This document shows positions 44,309-57,343 of a stretch of DNA of 64,000 nt, one piece after another (positions within the stretch are counted from its first letter, which is position 1; each line of letters opens with the position of its first letter). A program made the position numbers and the translations under genes. Source of the DNA: Isoetes taiwanensis (lineage: Eukaryota > Streptophyta > Lycopodiopsida > Isoetales > Isoetaceae); NCBI GenBank assembly GCA_021234155.1, contig JAJEKV010000084.1, forward strand, positions 1,240,001 to 1,304,000. Reading direction: 5' to 3'. The notes beneath the pieces were generated by a model. The model had not been told where the DNA came from and made no database searches. It saw nothing but the letters and a program-made list of their open reading frames with translations.

Positions 44309-44540
44309 ACACTGCTATGCTTGTATGAGTCTCTGCTTTGCTTGCTTATTGTGTTTTCTCTGTGTGACAGATGCTATGCATGAGAAAAGGAACTAGAAAA
44401 TGGAAAATGGATGTGGAAATGGACTGCAGGTCAACAAAAAAAGTTTGTCTTTCATTGGAAAAAAACAGATTTCTGTGTTTGTGTTTGTGTGTGTTTCATG
44501 TGCATGTGCATGGGAATAGCCTCTGCCCTTTAAGGGCGGG

Positions 44541-44592
44541 CAGATTGCTTGGAGCTGCGCATTGCGCAGGGGGTTCGAATCCCCCAATCTGT
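44541..44592 (+). other. tRNA-like stem with perfect B box
   Basis: CAGATTG pairs with CAATCTG as a 7 bp acceptor-like stem, and GGGGGTTCGAATCCCCC forms a perfect T arm with a Pol III B box. Only about 52 bp lie in between and there is a 6 bp CTGCGC/GCGCAG hairpin but no normal D and anticodon arms, so it is not a functional tRNA. It lies 233 bp after HUH gene copy 2. Confidence 0.5.
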
Positions 44593-45132
44593 TTCCTCAT
44601 TCCAGTTGTATTTGCAGCAGGGCAGGGACTTATGTTGGTGCAGCCTTGTTTGGTCGGTGCAAACGCCTGCCTCAACTTTGTGGTGGCAGGCAGAGGAAGC
44701 TTTTCTTAGACTCCATTCTATTTTCAGTCTCATGGCTATTTTAGGCTCTCTTCTAATCTGGGGTCAATGCAGCATTATTTCCTTGTGCAATGGTTGTCAA
44801 GGGGCCTAAAGAATAGGGCCAACTAAGCGTTTGACCCCATCTCCCAATGACGTGTACGGCTGTAATGCTCCTAGAGGGAATATCCGAGGGAATATTCTTG
44901 CATCATGCGGCTGGCAGTGCACTAGAGAAGCCATCAGCCATAGTATCCTTGGGCATGCAAATATCCTAGTATTTTCCTAGACATTTCCATTATTGATATG
45001 ACATTGAGGTGGTCACGGAATATGTCCGACATGGAATTCCAGCTGAAAATTAGAGCCTTGTAGAGCTAGAATTTGAAGGTTTAGGTGCTACGTTTCCAAT
45101 GTAGCATTGTTCTTGCTATTATTTGATGTTTT
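44593..45132. other. Intergenic region
   Basis: No gene recognised between the tRNA-like stem and the end of the START-domain gene. Confidence 0.5.
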
Positions 45133-47157
45133 TTAGACTATGCCAAGTTCTTGTACGCCAAATTTTGATTTAACTCGATGGTATAGAGGTTCCTCCGAGG
45201 CAACTTCCCGAAATGATTGATAAATTCCATTATGCTTGTTCATTGACATTACAGCCTTCGGGAAAAAAAAGAGAAAGTGTAAGACCGCATATAGAATTGC
45301 ATCAAAAAATAATACTTTGGAAGATTATTAATTACCTTGTTATATAACTTGTGCCCATAACCTGCCAGCTGCCGTGCAATGAAATTGACAAACCAAATTG
45401 GAACAACGTCCAACTTTAAGTCTAGGCTTGCGACAGCCCTGCAAACAGATTTTCAGATTTTGATTGTTATAGAAAAAAAAATGCCTCAAGGTGACAGATT
45501 TAAATTGAATTTAGAAGTCATTGGCTTTATTAGCTTGACTGTTGGGTAGAGATAAAATCCAAAGTTTGGCGTAATCCTTTACCGAAAGTAGCTTTGGGTA
45601 GATGAAATTTTCTGCAGAGCAAACCCACCAGCAATGTCTACGCGGATAACATTTGGATCCATGGATGGGATGTCCTCAAAGCTGTACCCAAGGATTCTTT
45701 CTCCTCCATCCAATATATTTGGAACCTGAATGATACAGAAAAGTCATTCTATAGTGACAGCATTCCAAAGCATAACCAATAGATAGATTACTGTTCCGAT
45801 GATCCCTAGAATGAGGTCAACTTCAGGGTATTCTAGCTCAAATAACTTTACTATAGCTTCACGCTCATCCATTGGCCATGGCACCCTTATACTGAACAGG
45901 GTCATGAAAGTGGTTGGCACACCACTTATATTATTATGAACGCTGTAGGAAGCGACTACACTTAAATGTTAAATATGATAACCTGATTTCAGCCAAATCT
46001 TCACCAACACGTATCCTCTTGATCCATTTTGAATCAAGAATCTTGAAGCTGGGAACATTATACTGTGGCCACCTAATGTAAAAAGGATAAGAGATACAGG
46101 TTGCACAATTATACCATGTAATTACATGTAACTGTATTTGTTTCTTTGCCTATTCGCTTATTTTTAAGGAGAGAAACTGAGAGATAGAGGGAGGGAACAT
46201 GGGATCTTTCATTTACCATTCCTTATATGCAGGAGCTTCCCAAGCGACAGAGAGAGCTGCATAACAAATAAAACTATAAATTTCATGACGCTTTGACATA
46301 ATAAAAGTCCAGATACCATTTGCCGTGGATCCATCGATGATGCCTTCAGAGCAGTATGTATGAAATGGAGTGCCTGCTAGCCCCTCACGATACAAAACAC
46401 GCATGCTGTTATCCTCTGCTTTCACCTGTACATGAGCTAAATATGATTGTAAGATATAAAAATGTCATGTTAATAGCAACTATATATTAATAGAAACTCG
46501 ATTAGCGCGTGCATAACTGATGGTCAAACATCTTAATATAGAAATTTGTCAGACAGTAAATCACCTTCCATCTCCGAGCAGATTCAGTATGCCTGTTCAA
46601 TTTTGATAGTTTATTTCCTGTGTGTTTTTGTGATATACTTCTTAAATCTTCAAGGCAAGCCCAAACATCAGCAGATCGTTTCTTTGTGGCGGCATCAAGA
46701 TCATTTTTAATCCATGATTGAACTTCTTCATCTAAGTACTTTTCCACAAGTTAGGCGCAATATGAAATGGCCTTACATGCAACCAAACCAAGTAGAAAAG
46801 ACCAAAGAAGGCAGCTTGTTTTGGCTTTCATGTAAATCTATGCAATGCCTGAATTGGCTATGCTACATTATATGCCGTTAACGGACACATGACAATATAA
46901 ACAGATTCAAGCATCATGGAATGTGTTCGTGCTCAATTATATATGTGTAGTGCATTCTTATGAGGTTAAAACATTAGTTTTATATACATCGCCCAATGAA
47001 GGAAACAGAGGAAGAAAATTGCAAAGAATCGCGAAAAAAAGAAGATTTACTAACCAGACGTGTGATTCGGAGGCGAGTCAAGAAGCTGGCGACGAACAAG
47101 CTGCTCCAAATTGTGCAGGCTAGTAAGAGAGGGCGCAGAAGAGAGAGTATCTTCCAT
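45133..47157 (-). CDS. START-domain lipid-binding protein
   Basis: Minus-strand gene of about nine exons: roughly 47157-47062, then 46738-46565, 46425-46317, 46256-46217, 46072-45983, 45891-45792, 45725-45583, 45438-45336 and 45255-45133. Introns are GT-AG and the last eight exons join in phase. START-domain features in order: MRVLYREGLAGTPFHTYCSEGIID, VAWEAPAYKEWW, IKRIRVGEDLAEI, RVPWPMDEREAIV, FELEYPEVDLILGIIGT, IRVDIAGGFALQKI, and VPIWFVNFIARQLAGYGHKL near the C-terminal helix. Such proteins hold a lipid in a helix-grip pocket; the plant members are mostly uncharacterised. The join of the first exon (MEDTLSSAPSLTSLHNL, ATG at 47157) to the second does not keep frame in my reading, so an extra exon or a different splice site there is likely. 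Confidence 0.85.
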
Positions 47158-47636
47158 TCTTTTAATATATTGCTGACACAGTTCTTCAAAAAAAAAAAAA
47201 GAGAGAGTATCTTCCAGTTTCCGGCGAGCATCCATTTGGACGGAATCCATTTGAAGAAAAAACAGCCCTGTTCTGCTGCATTCAAGACTTCGTTGCGGGT
47301 AGATGAATGTGCAGGCTTTTTTTCTTCTTTTTTTTTTTTATTATGCATTAGACAAAGCATTTATTCCGGTTGTTCAAACTGAATAAAAACATCCACTTGC
47401 TATTTCGGCGTTTTCGACAGTTAACTCTGAAAATTTGTGTTGGACGCGATGTTGATTTTGTCTGCCAAAAAATGATCGGAAATACCTTTGAAACGGCGGA
47501 AATAGCAAGCCAAAGTTTTTTTCCTACATAAATCTCCTCTCGGCAGGAATTACTTGTTCCAGTGTATGTGCCAATTTGCAGAGGACTTCGTCATATGTCC
47601 TCATGGATGCTGCCAATGTGGCATGACGTAAAAATA

Positions 47637-47694
<58 letters not shown>

Positions 47695-49625
47695 ATCTTT
47701 CTTTTGCCCAGAGGAAATATCAAGAGAGACGTGCCACCTCCTTTGTATCCTAGCCACCAAGTGAATTTGACCACTTGTTGGAAACATGTGACGGCCAAAA
47801 AAAAAGGCCACGGCACTACCTTTGTTGGGCAAAGTCAAGGAAACACTAAAACCAACAACTGTTCCAATTAAAAAAAGTTTCACTTTCGGCTCTAAACACA
47901 AGATATCCCATTGGCCAAAGTAACTATCTTTTTTGGGTTGCCCCTAAGGAGGCAAGCCCTCGTTGATGTGGGTTTATGGCATATTCTAGGTATATGCCAG
48001 TATATGCCAGGAATATGCCAATAACTGCTCCAAACCTGCTATCCGGTGTAAACTGGCGGTGGCCGCTGTTGTTGGGATCCACTTTGGAAACCGGCTAACC
48101 TGTTCTTGCTCCTCCTAATCAATCTACGAAAGTGTTGAAGCATTGAGACATCTTTCCTTTTCCTCTTTAAATTGGCAGGATCTGCTTGTGAGGTGCCTAA
48201 ACGAATGCCCAGAAAGTGCATGGCCAGTTCGGATTTGCATGCCATAGACAAAAAAACATGAGGACGAATGCACCATGCCGGAAATAGGATGGTCGAATTT
48301 GGTGGGAGGCCAGTATGGCCTCTGGCTTGGCTGGTTTATGCCTATGCCAACATGTCCAGGATCTCAGACTGCTGCCTGGTAGAACAATTCTACCAGAAAA
48401 CTTTGCTACAGAAGATTGGATTCTTAGAGATCTTCAACAGGTAAGCATGTCATGTTTTTCTTTCTTTGTGAGCAAGCAATCATCTAAATCTCAACATGTT
48501 TACCATTCGGGATTCAGTATTTTTGCCAGGCATTTTTGTAGAAGGTCGTTCTTGCACTTTTTATTTGGAGTAAAAGACTTGATGGTGAAGCTGCAATTCG
48601 TTTCTGATGCATCTGCTTCAGATAGACTTGTTTCTATGCATGCCAACATAAAATACCATATTTAACCTCAGCTTATCAGTTTCTTAAACCACAGATAACT
48701 AAAAGTTTCAATCATTTGGACTGGAGCTTATGCTTTGAAGCAAACATATAAGGTGAAGTTTAATTACCCTCTTTTGTAAGGTATTTGCTGGCAAACTTGG
48801 ATTCAAGTTGTTAGCATGACAAGATCTTTTTTTTCAGTTTAGATCTGGGATGTTTTCTTATTCATAGATCCTTCAAATATTTTTCTGCCTCGTAGATTGT
48901 AGACAATAAGAAAAGTACTTCTATTAAAGTGTACTTCCTTCCCTGTAGAGGTTTCTGAATTGGTAAGCAAGTTTGCACAAAACAGAGGATTGTAGAAGCT
49001 GACATCAAAAGCACTATTGGATAGTTAGTAGTCTCTAGCATAAGCACTTCCTACGCTTTGCCAAGCAGTGCATGAGTTTCAAGTAACAAATTCGCTTCAG
49101 GTGTAGCCATGCCATGGTACAGCATGATTTCTGACTACTGGCAGTATTTTTGGTAGACATCATAAGGCATCTTTGAGCAACGGCATCAACAATTTCAATC
49201 CGGCAGCTTCAGTCATACCGGATTTTCGCCACACCTCTCTCTGCTCACAGGCAAACAGTTCTGATTTCCAATAGCTTGGAGGTAACTTTGTTTTGTGCTT
49301 GCCCATCTTCTTGTAGCACCGGATTATACAGTCTTGATTTCTAAAAGCATGGAGCTCCCTTTGTTTTATGCTTGCTCTCATCTTCCTGTAGCTCCCAGGG
49401 TTCTGCAGCACCCATCTTCATTGGTAGCAGGCTCACAGGGTCTGGAGTGGGCAGACGCATTGGTTGGTACCGGATCCACGGCCCATCTATTCCGTACGCA
49501 TCTATCCACGCATTGGTCTGTCTTGCTTTGCTTTGATTTGTGCCTCCCCTTTCTTTGCTTTCGCTGTGTTGTACCTTGCCTTGCCTTGTTTGGCTTTTCT
49601 TTGCTTTGGTTGCTATGTCATTATC
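47158..49625. other. Gene-poor region with microsatellite
   Basis: Apart from the microsatellite at 47637 no gene is recognised. A 48315-48440 open block ending at a good donor (CAACAG|GTAAGC) could be an exon but has no recognisable domain. Confidence 0.45.
47637..47697. repeat. (ATCT)n microsatellite
   Basis: About 15 copies of CTAT/ATCT, the complement of the GATA repeat at the window start. Confidence 0.95.
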
Positions 49626-49748
49626 CATCAAATGGAAGAACGGGATGTTCAGCCTGATTTGGTAGTTTACAGCACGCTTATTGAGCTGGCTGGAAAATTG
49701 AAAGACTATTCCAAAGCCATGATGCATTTTGACTTGTGTATAGAGGTT
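49626..49748 (+). pseudogene. PPR protein fragment
   Basis: About 40 residues, including MEERDVQPDLVVYSTLIELA and GKLKDYSKA, match the repeat pattern of P-class pentatricopeptide proteins, which bind organellar RNA. Flanking sequence does not continue the repeats, so this is a lone fragment, presumably captured by a mobile element or left from a deletion. Confidence 0.65.
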
Positions 49749-50979
49749 GGCTATGGGATCTTAGGTTCTCTTTGTAAAAGTGGAAATATTACATTGAGTT
49801 TGTTGTGTTTGATGTGCATAGAAGCCACTTTAGATTCTACTCACATCCTTGCCATCCTTCTATGATTTTACTAGCATCTATTTAGGACTGTTCTACTATA
49901 GATGCATAAATTTTAGCCTCCCAGAAACCATACATATCAACTATAATCAGCGAAATGCATGCCATCGAGCTATATGAATTTACTCCTCTTAATCTTATCG
50001 AACAAAAGTTCATCTTACTATACAACATGCATTCTGTTGTTAATTGTTATTCCTAGAGTACTATGGGAACATCTGCGTGTTGATGCTTGAGAGCGAGACC
50101 CTGGGGCAGGAAATGGGATTTGTTTGTGGGCACAGGCAGCAGCTAGAAAGGTCAGGCGAGTTCAGGTTTACTTGCAGGTTCTAACATTTATTGTTATTAT
50201 TTTTCAAAGACACTTAAGATAATAGAGGAGGCAAGAACATTTTAGTAGATGAACTTTAAAGCTGTTACGTCTTAACTGCTGTGCATTGCCAACTAACTTG
50301 TTACGCATTGTACACGAACTTTAGCAGCAGATCTTGACAATTCATTTGTCCCATCAGGTTCACCATTCTTGATGCATAGATTTAAGTGCAGTTAGAAGGA
50401 CTTTAGACCCTTCCAAGCTCATATATTGTTCAATAGCAAATATGATGGACGTAGGTTCTATTGATTGTTATGCTTCTGTTTTAAATTTAATGGGTATATA
50501 ATTTTTTGCTCTGGGGCCTAATGTTGTGGATGGCATATAGGGTTTCAAATGGTGGCTCCATCTAGCTACAATACCAATGGTTGCTTTTAGGTTCTATCTT
50601 CCACAGGTGATTTCATGCTTATTGATTGAAGTCTGGAAAGATTAGCATAACGAGAGTTATGTTCAATCACACATGCAATTGCAGCTGCTGTTAAGTTGTG
50701 GGTCAGTCATTGCATGAAGACTGGCACTCAAATATGTAAACTGTACTTTAAGACAAGGCACTTCAATGAAAGGCCACCTTGTTGAGAGATGTTCTTGTAA
50801 CTCAAGTATATAAGCTGTACCTTATGACTTAATGAAAGGTCACCTTGTTGAGAGATGTTCTTGTAACTCAATCTATGAAAAAGAGTTCTAAGATGAAAGG
50901 AGATATGTGAATAACTATTTTGAGTTCTTAATCTTTTTGTTGAAGCTTGATCTTTTGCATTTATAAGGTTTAATGATTA
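49749..50979. other. Gene-poor region
   Basis: No gene seen. A 66 bp unit is tandemly duplicated at 50740-50873 (ACCTTGTTGAGAGATGTTCT occurs in both copies). Confidence 0.5.
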
Positions 50980-51008
50980 CTAGTTATGGTGCCCGGCGTT
51001 GCCGGGCT
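50980..51008 (-). mobile_element. Helitron 3' terminus
   Basis: On the minus strand: hairpin GCCCGGCAACGCCGGGC, then ACCATAACTAG and T. It is nearly the same as the end at 22596-22623, so the two belong to related families. The 5' end, expected to the right, was not found. A decayed relative of the hairpin is at 51209-51228. Confidence 0.7.
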
Positions 51009-54000
51009 TAGTAACAATTTGAAAAGATGTCGATAAATAAAGTGACCTCAGCATTTAGAAATTGCTAGATGGGGAATAGATTTGCTTTCAAAAATTCCAT
51101 GGGCTCTTTCTTTGCCCACATGCAGTTCCGTATAACTTTGTGATGGCGTAAGGAGTGTGTGAATGAAAACATATAGCCTAAAAGTGGATTTAAAAGACTA
51201 TAGTAACATTGCCTGGTGTGGCTGGGCTTAAGTAAATTTTCTATGCCTATAGTGTAAGTGAGTGGAAACAGATTGTACATAGACCATCAATTGTTAAAGT
51301 TGAACATGGATGGCACAATGTGATATTAGCTAATGATGAGGAGGAGGAGGTTATTTCGTTATAAAATTAACATGAGCTATTTGGTTGGATGCTATCATTT
51401 GAGAGTTAGAATTCACTATAACATAATATTAGCTAATATGGTATATAGAGAGAGAATGTTGGGCTATGTGTAGTGAACTTTATATTTGAAGTCGATGGTT
51501 TATAAGATAGGATTGAGCTAGGTGCAGTGCACTTTATATTTTAAGTCAAGGGTTTACAAGATGGGATAGTGCCACGTAATCGTTGTTTGTGGATAAAGAT
51601 GTATGAACTTTGGATCTTAGATGTTCTCTACTATGGAAAGAGAAGGCTGGGCTATTTGTATGGGATGGGATAGTGCCATTTAGATGTGTTGTTTGAGGAA
51701 AATGATAATATTTTATGCAATTTTAAAGAGGAGAGAAGATAAATTGATTAGTACATTAATGGTTGCCGCTGGATGAGAAGGCTAAAGTGGCAAAAGCGTA
51801 GGATCTCTGTAGAGTACTCAAAACAATTATGTCATAAAAAACAGTTAAAGTTTTTGCTTGCCACATTTGTGCGAGTGTAATGCGTTACAATGATCCTTTT
51901 GTCCTCTAAGTTTCATGCAGTTAAATGAGCTTATAGGTAGACAATACAGTGCAAAGCTGCCCATCTACTTTTATATATGTAATAGCAAGAAGCAACAACA
52001 CTATACTATACTATGATTGGGAAAGGGAAGGTTGCTTCTAGGGGGCTTTTCTAAAACTACTTGATTGCCCACTGTAATAAGGTCCAATAAAGGAACCCTA
52101 TAGTGGGAGGATGTCTCCATTATGATAAACCATTTTGATCCATGAATGCGCTATATATCCATGAACCATGTACAAATGTGTGTTGCACGTCCCTATGTTA
52201 AAAGCAATAATAGTTGATTCGAAGGTGTGTCCCCTCTCTCGTTTGGAGAAAGCTAGCGGTTTTTCATGATTTTATTTTCATATATGCACATACAATGGAA
52301 TTTGGTTGAGCACATGCATCGGTGCGGGTTGGGAAGAACTTATGTTGATTTGACGGTGCTTAGCCTAAATGTTACAATGAGAGGGGTTGTGGAGTGATCT
52401 CTAGATAAACACATGGTGGTGCAAGCAAGGTTTTACTATTGGACATTTTGGTTTATGCTTTGACATCCCATCCTATAAGCCTATAGTTCTACATGAACAT
52501 CATGTCCTATAAGCCTATACAATTGGACATTTTGGTTTACAATTGGCCTTCCATCCTTTAAACCTATTGTTCTAGGGGGTTAGTAGTGGTGGGTGTGTGG
52601 GACACCAATGGTGGACCAGTTAAGAGCAATAGCTAAGGAAAGGTCCAAATAAATAATTTTGTGAATTAAGTTATATAGCTAGAAAGATCGTGGTTCTAAG
52701 TATTTTGCAAATTTCTGTTCAAAAAATGTAAATATGTATTACCATAAAATCTAAAAATAAAAAGAATTCATTAAAGCCGCAATTGTGCCTCAAGGTTTAA
52801 TGGTTAAGAATAGGGCTATTTTTTTTCATTGGCTGCAGTGGTTTAGATTGATATAATAATTATGGGCTGACCTACTATTGGAGAATTTGATCTATTTTTG
52901 TGATCCACAATTGTACCATGGTGCACTATGGGTGATCCTCCCCTACATAAATTTGCATTCTTTTTCATCGCATCTGATGTCAAACACGGGTTCCTAGCTT
53001 CATATAATAAATGCCTTTTAAATTATAGTTGGAACTGTATTAATGTTCATGAAAAAACTCAAAGTCTATTTTTTCTAACTGCTCATGCAAATTCAAACGA
53101 AACCAGTTACAAAAAAAAAATGAGGATAAAGGAACAATTACATGTGGAAAACATGGACGTGGGAACTGCCGGCTTGCAAATCCTCTGAAAATATCCTTAT
53201 AGATCCTAATGAATAGAATAGAATGAGATCCATGCATATTCTGTGTGGCATCATCCGGTATGCCCTGGAAAGCCAAGAATCCCAAATCAAACAGAAGACG
53301 TTCTTCCATATGAACTTAGGTCTTACCAAGTTGTTCCTTCTCGGTTTGTTCAACAGTTCATTGAAATCCTCAATCTGAATTTAGATCTTTCCAGAAGTGC
53401 AGAGAAACATGACACATCTATATGCTGCAAGCTCCACGAAACATGCATACCCCTTGGAAATATTTTATAGCTGCACGTAAGGATACTGAAGAGATTAGGC
53501 AATTTAAAAAGAAAAAAAGAAATCTTGTTGTTGTGATGGCTAGATTAACCATAATGTGTAGCAAATTTCATATCCATACTAAGTAAGCATTGCAAATTGC
53601 AAGAAATCCATGAAATTTTTTTGACATAGAGGACAGGCCACAGAGATTTCATGTGAATACTATGCAAGCATTGGAATTTGCAAGATATCTGTGGAAATTT
53701 TCTCACATATAGGACAGGCCATACAATCCATTCCTATTATATTAAAGGGGCAGGAGAATAAAAAATTTTGTGGCCTTAGAGCTTAGAGATTGTAAACATA
53801 CAAATCAGGGACAACAATTTTCTTACCTTGTTATCATCATGCGGTATGACTATTTTTGTTGAACAAAGGACTTCGAATGGATCTGTGCAGGAAGTAACCA
53901 AAAGATTAGATATTGAAGAGAATTTTGGGCATTGGTACCTTCATGCCTAGTCTAACTTCGAAACTATTCTATTCTATTCTATTCTTCGAAACTTGAAGAT

Positions 54001-54400
54001 TAGATAATAAACCATGATGTTGGAGCAAACTTCAATCTTGAATCTAATATGAAGTAATCTTACAGAACATGAAGTGATCAACTACCTTGGAACCACCTCA
54101 AGCACCTGTTTACAATGGAGATATAGGTATCTATTTATAAGATAAGACAAAAATTCCAAATGATAGCTCATCGTGAGAATGGTCACAAAAAGTAAAAAAG
54201 AAACATGAGATTTATCTCAAAACTCTGCTATTTGTTTTATCATTTAAATGGATGATAATGGCATCATAACCTAAGCATAGGATCAACAGGAGGTACTTGG
54301 TACTATGCTCACATCTTGCAACTTGTTTGGAATTCAATACTGTGGTAGCTTTACCTAAGTGGCATTGCATAAGGCCACTTAAGTAAATAGAAACATAGAG
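51009..54400. other. Gene-poor AT-rich region
   Basis: Only short frames are present and none is recognisable. At 53734 a phrase TTCCTATTATATTAAAGGGG resembles a Helitron 5' end but no matching 3' end was found. A short TATTC repeat lies near 53965-53985. Confidence 0.5.
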
Positions 54401-54604
54401 AGGAATTTTTGCTAAGAAAACTTACAGTGGCTTGTTGAGAACATACCTTCTCTGGATTTAAGAACCTTCATGATCGCCCCCCTGCTTGCACTATCTCACA
54501 TAGACCACCCAGCCAAAGAAGAGAACCACCAGGCAGCAGCAGCTCCCAACAGAAGCAATTTGCATGCATCTTATTGCACCTACAGAAGAAGGCAAACCAA
54601 CGAA
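54401..54604 (+). repeat. Long inverted repeat, left arm
   Basis: 204 bp that matches 54821-55021 in inverse orientation at about 95% with few indels. The 216 bp spacer is unrelated. Confidence 0.92.
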
Positions 54605-54820
54605 CTAGGTTCAGGCCAAAACAAAAACTTATCTACTTTGCAAGGTCATTTACCTGCTGTGATTAAGGTTTTATTTCTTTGCTGATGGAAGAGGCCGCTT
54701 GCATGCACATGGATCGTTTCACAGTAAAGCCTCTCTAGCTATGGCTTGCTCTACCCAAAATTGAATTTTGTCTCTGCTGCATGTCTTCAGATGTTTCATA
54801 GGTGGTCGTTAGGTGCAAGA

Positions 54821-55021
54821 TTCGTTGGTTTGCCTTCTTCTGTAGGTGCAATAAGATGCATGCAAATTGCTTCTGTTGGGAGCTGCTGCTGCCTGGTGGT
54901 TCTCTTCTTTGGCTGGGTGGTCTGTGTGAGATAGTGCAAGCAGGGGGGCGATCATTAAGGTTGTTAAATCCAAAGAAGGTATGCTCTCAACAAGCCACTG
55001 TAAGTTTTCTTAGCAAATCCT
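54821..55021 (-). repeat. Long inverted repeat, right arm
   Basis: Partner of 54401-54604. A transcript across both arms would fold into a long double-stranded RNA. Confidence 0.92.
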
Positions 55022-57343
55022 TTATCTATATTTTGTACATTGCATAGGCTTCCCTGTTCTATAGGGTTACTATGTTCTATAGGATCACAGGACTATGTTT
55101 CTGTAGTGGATCAATTCTGCTTGGATCTTGGACTATTACTTGTGCAAGCCATCAGCAATTTGATCTAGAGCTTTTGCCTTTACATCTTAATAAGTGTTTT
55201 TTGCAACACTTTTGTTTCAAATTTATTGCTCATTAAAATCTCTGTTCTTTCCTATTGTGTTTTTATTGCAAGTGTACCTAAGACTTCCCATGACAGTTAT
55301 AGGGTAAAAAACTCAAACTTAGTTGCCTCTACAAAGACTCACGTTTAAAGAATAAAGGTTAATGTTTGCAATCGAATATTAAGGCCTACATACATATCCT
55401 TATCCGGTTTATGCCATGAGGTAAGTAGTATTATTTTAGTGGTTATGACCCCAAGGTGAGCAAAAGGTCATGAAGCCACCATAAAAAAATGCAGCTGAAG
55501 TGGGTATAGGAGGGATTACATTACCTCAACATGCATTTTGTATTATGACTGGAATAGACCTAATAAGATCTTGGGTCTTGTAACTAGGTCATTAGCGCGA
55601 ATGTTTTTACTGCAAATGTTAGTGAAAAGTGTCGGATCACATTTTTATGTAACAAAACCTTTTTACTGAAATAAAAGAGATCCCATAGGTCTGTTTTGAG
55701 GTCAATACCATTTTCACTTTTCACCATTGTTGAAGGCTACATCATGGAGTGTTTTTTATACTCTTTCAGGTGACACGGTGGTGTGGTTGGTTTATGATTC
55801 AACAAGAGTAGACGAGTAACAACTCCACAAGAACAGACGGATGAATACAAAAAAAATTGCGTTCAGGTTACACAATGGTGTAGGTACAGTCAAGTTACAC
55901 AATGATGTTGTTTTATGACTCCACCAGAACAGATTGGTGACTAGAAATTTTTGTTAAAGGTTATACAATGGTGTGGTTATTTTAGGAGTCCACCAGAACA
56001 GACGGGTACTATAAATTTGAAGAGCTATATAAAATTTCAGTTGGAAAATCTCCCTTTTTATTTTATTGTTTTGTTGATGCCATGAGTGAATGACAAGAAG
56101 CATCAATATATAGCTTACAAGAAAGTAATATGGTGCCATTGGCACTGCATTCGATACGACGTTCAATAAGATATGTTGTTCGTTAAATTGCATTAAAACA
56201 GTGTAATGTCTTTAGACAAATTGGACTTTGTATGAAACCTTAAGCATAAAGATTTTAGCAAGAACTGTACCCACGAAGTAAAGGGGGCTGAAAGTCAAAG
56301 TTGCATTGCGAGTCAGTTATCCTAGTGGTCAAGATCAAACTAAATTTGAATTAAACTATAAGAGCCAAGGTAAAGTCAAAATCAAAGTTTAATTCGGAGA
56401 ATATGAACTCATGTTATACACTATAACTTGGATCTCAATAGTTTCTTGAAAGATTCTCTTAGATTTCGTGCAAGACACACCTAACGTTAAAAATCAGGTC
56501 AAAACACACCGCCAAACATCAAACCGTTGATCAAACTATTGCAAACACTGGCCAAACCCAAACTCATGCAAGGTGAATGGCAAGGATGGAGTGAAGGTGA
56601 GGATTGTAGCTATAGTTCCCTCATCTATCTATCTCTCAAATTCTTGAGATTTCTTTCAAATTTCTTCAAATTTCGTGGAAAATCCCCTTGCTCAAATTAA
56701 AACTTGGATGGGATAAGACATGCATGAATCGTCCCATTTTTTTTGGCAAAAAAAGGAGCCCCGACTTGCTTGTTTCTTAAGCACCGTAATCGTTTGCCAT
56801 ATCCATAGGGCATGATGATGAAAGATCCGGCAGAGCTAAAATAGATAATGAAAACAGAGCCATGCAGATATAATCATTTGAATATCCTTCAAAAAGAATT
56901 ATTCTTTGGAAAGAATATCCGAGAAGTTGCACAATACAACCATGGTGCGATCCAATGGTGGGCAATGGTTGATTAGGTTAAGAATCTAGAAGCGGTTGCA
57001 GAACCAGACAACAATGGTCCTTGCCGCTTCCTCCTAATGTTCTAAAAATGACAACATCAAATTCAAGAATAAACAAAGATATAAATTATGTCCGTATAGG
57101 TCTTTATATTTGAAGATTCTTCCGATGATATAATCTTTGAATTGGCTGGTTTTCCTATTTAATACACTCACCTATTGATTCATATATTCCCTGATTAATT
57201 GGCTGTACATTGAATAGTGGACATTTGTACATGGACAGTGAACACTCAATGCACAACAGATATTAGAATCACTAAGATGGTCACTACAATTTGAAGTCCC
57301 TTGGATATGAGGATGTGATTTCCGGCAGGATTTTGGGCATTTT
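55022..57343. other. Gene-poor region
   Basis: No gene recognised. Between 55760 and 56015 three or four degenerate units of about 75 bp repeat phrases like CACAATGGTGTGGTT and CCACCAGAACAGACGGGT. Confidence 0.55.

Noticed and set aside
44541-44592. A functional tRNA gene
   Set aside because: D and anticodon arms are missing; only an acceptor-like stem and T arm exist.
53734-53760. A Helitron 5' end (TTCCTATTATATTAAAGG)
   Set aside because: The match is short and no plus-strand 3' hairpin with CTAG was found downstream.
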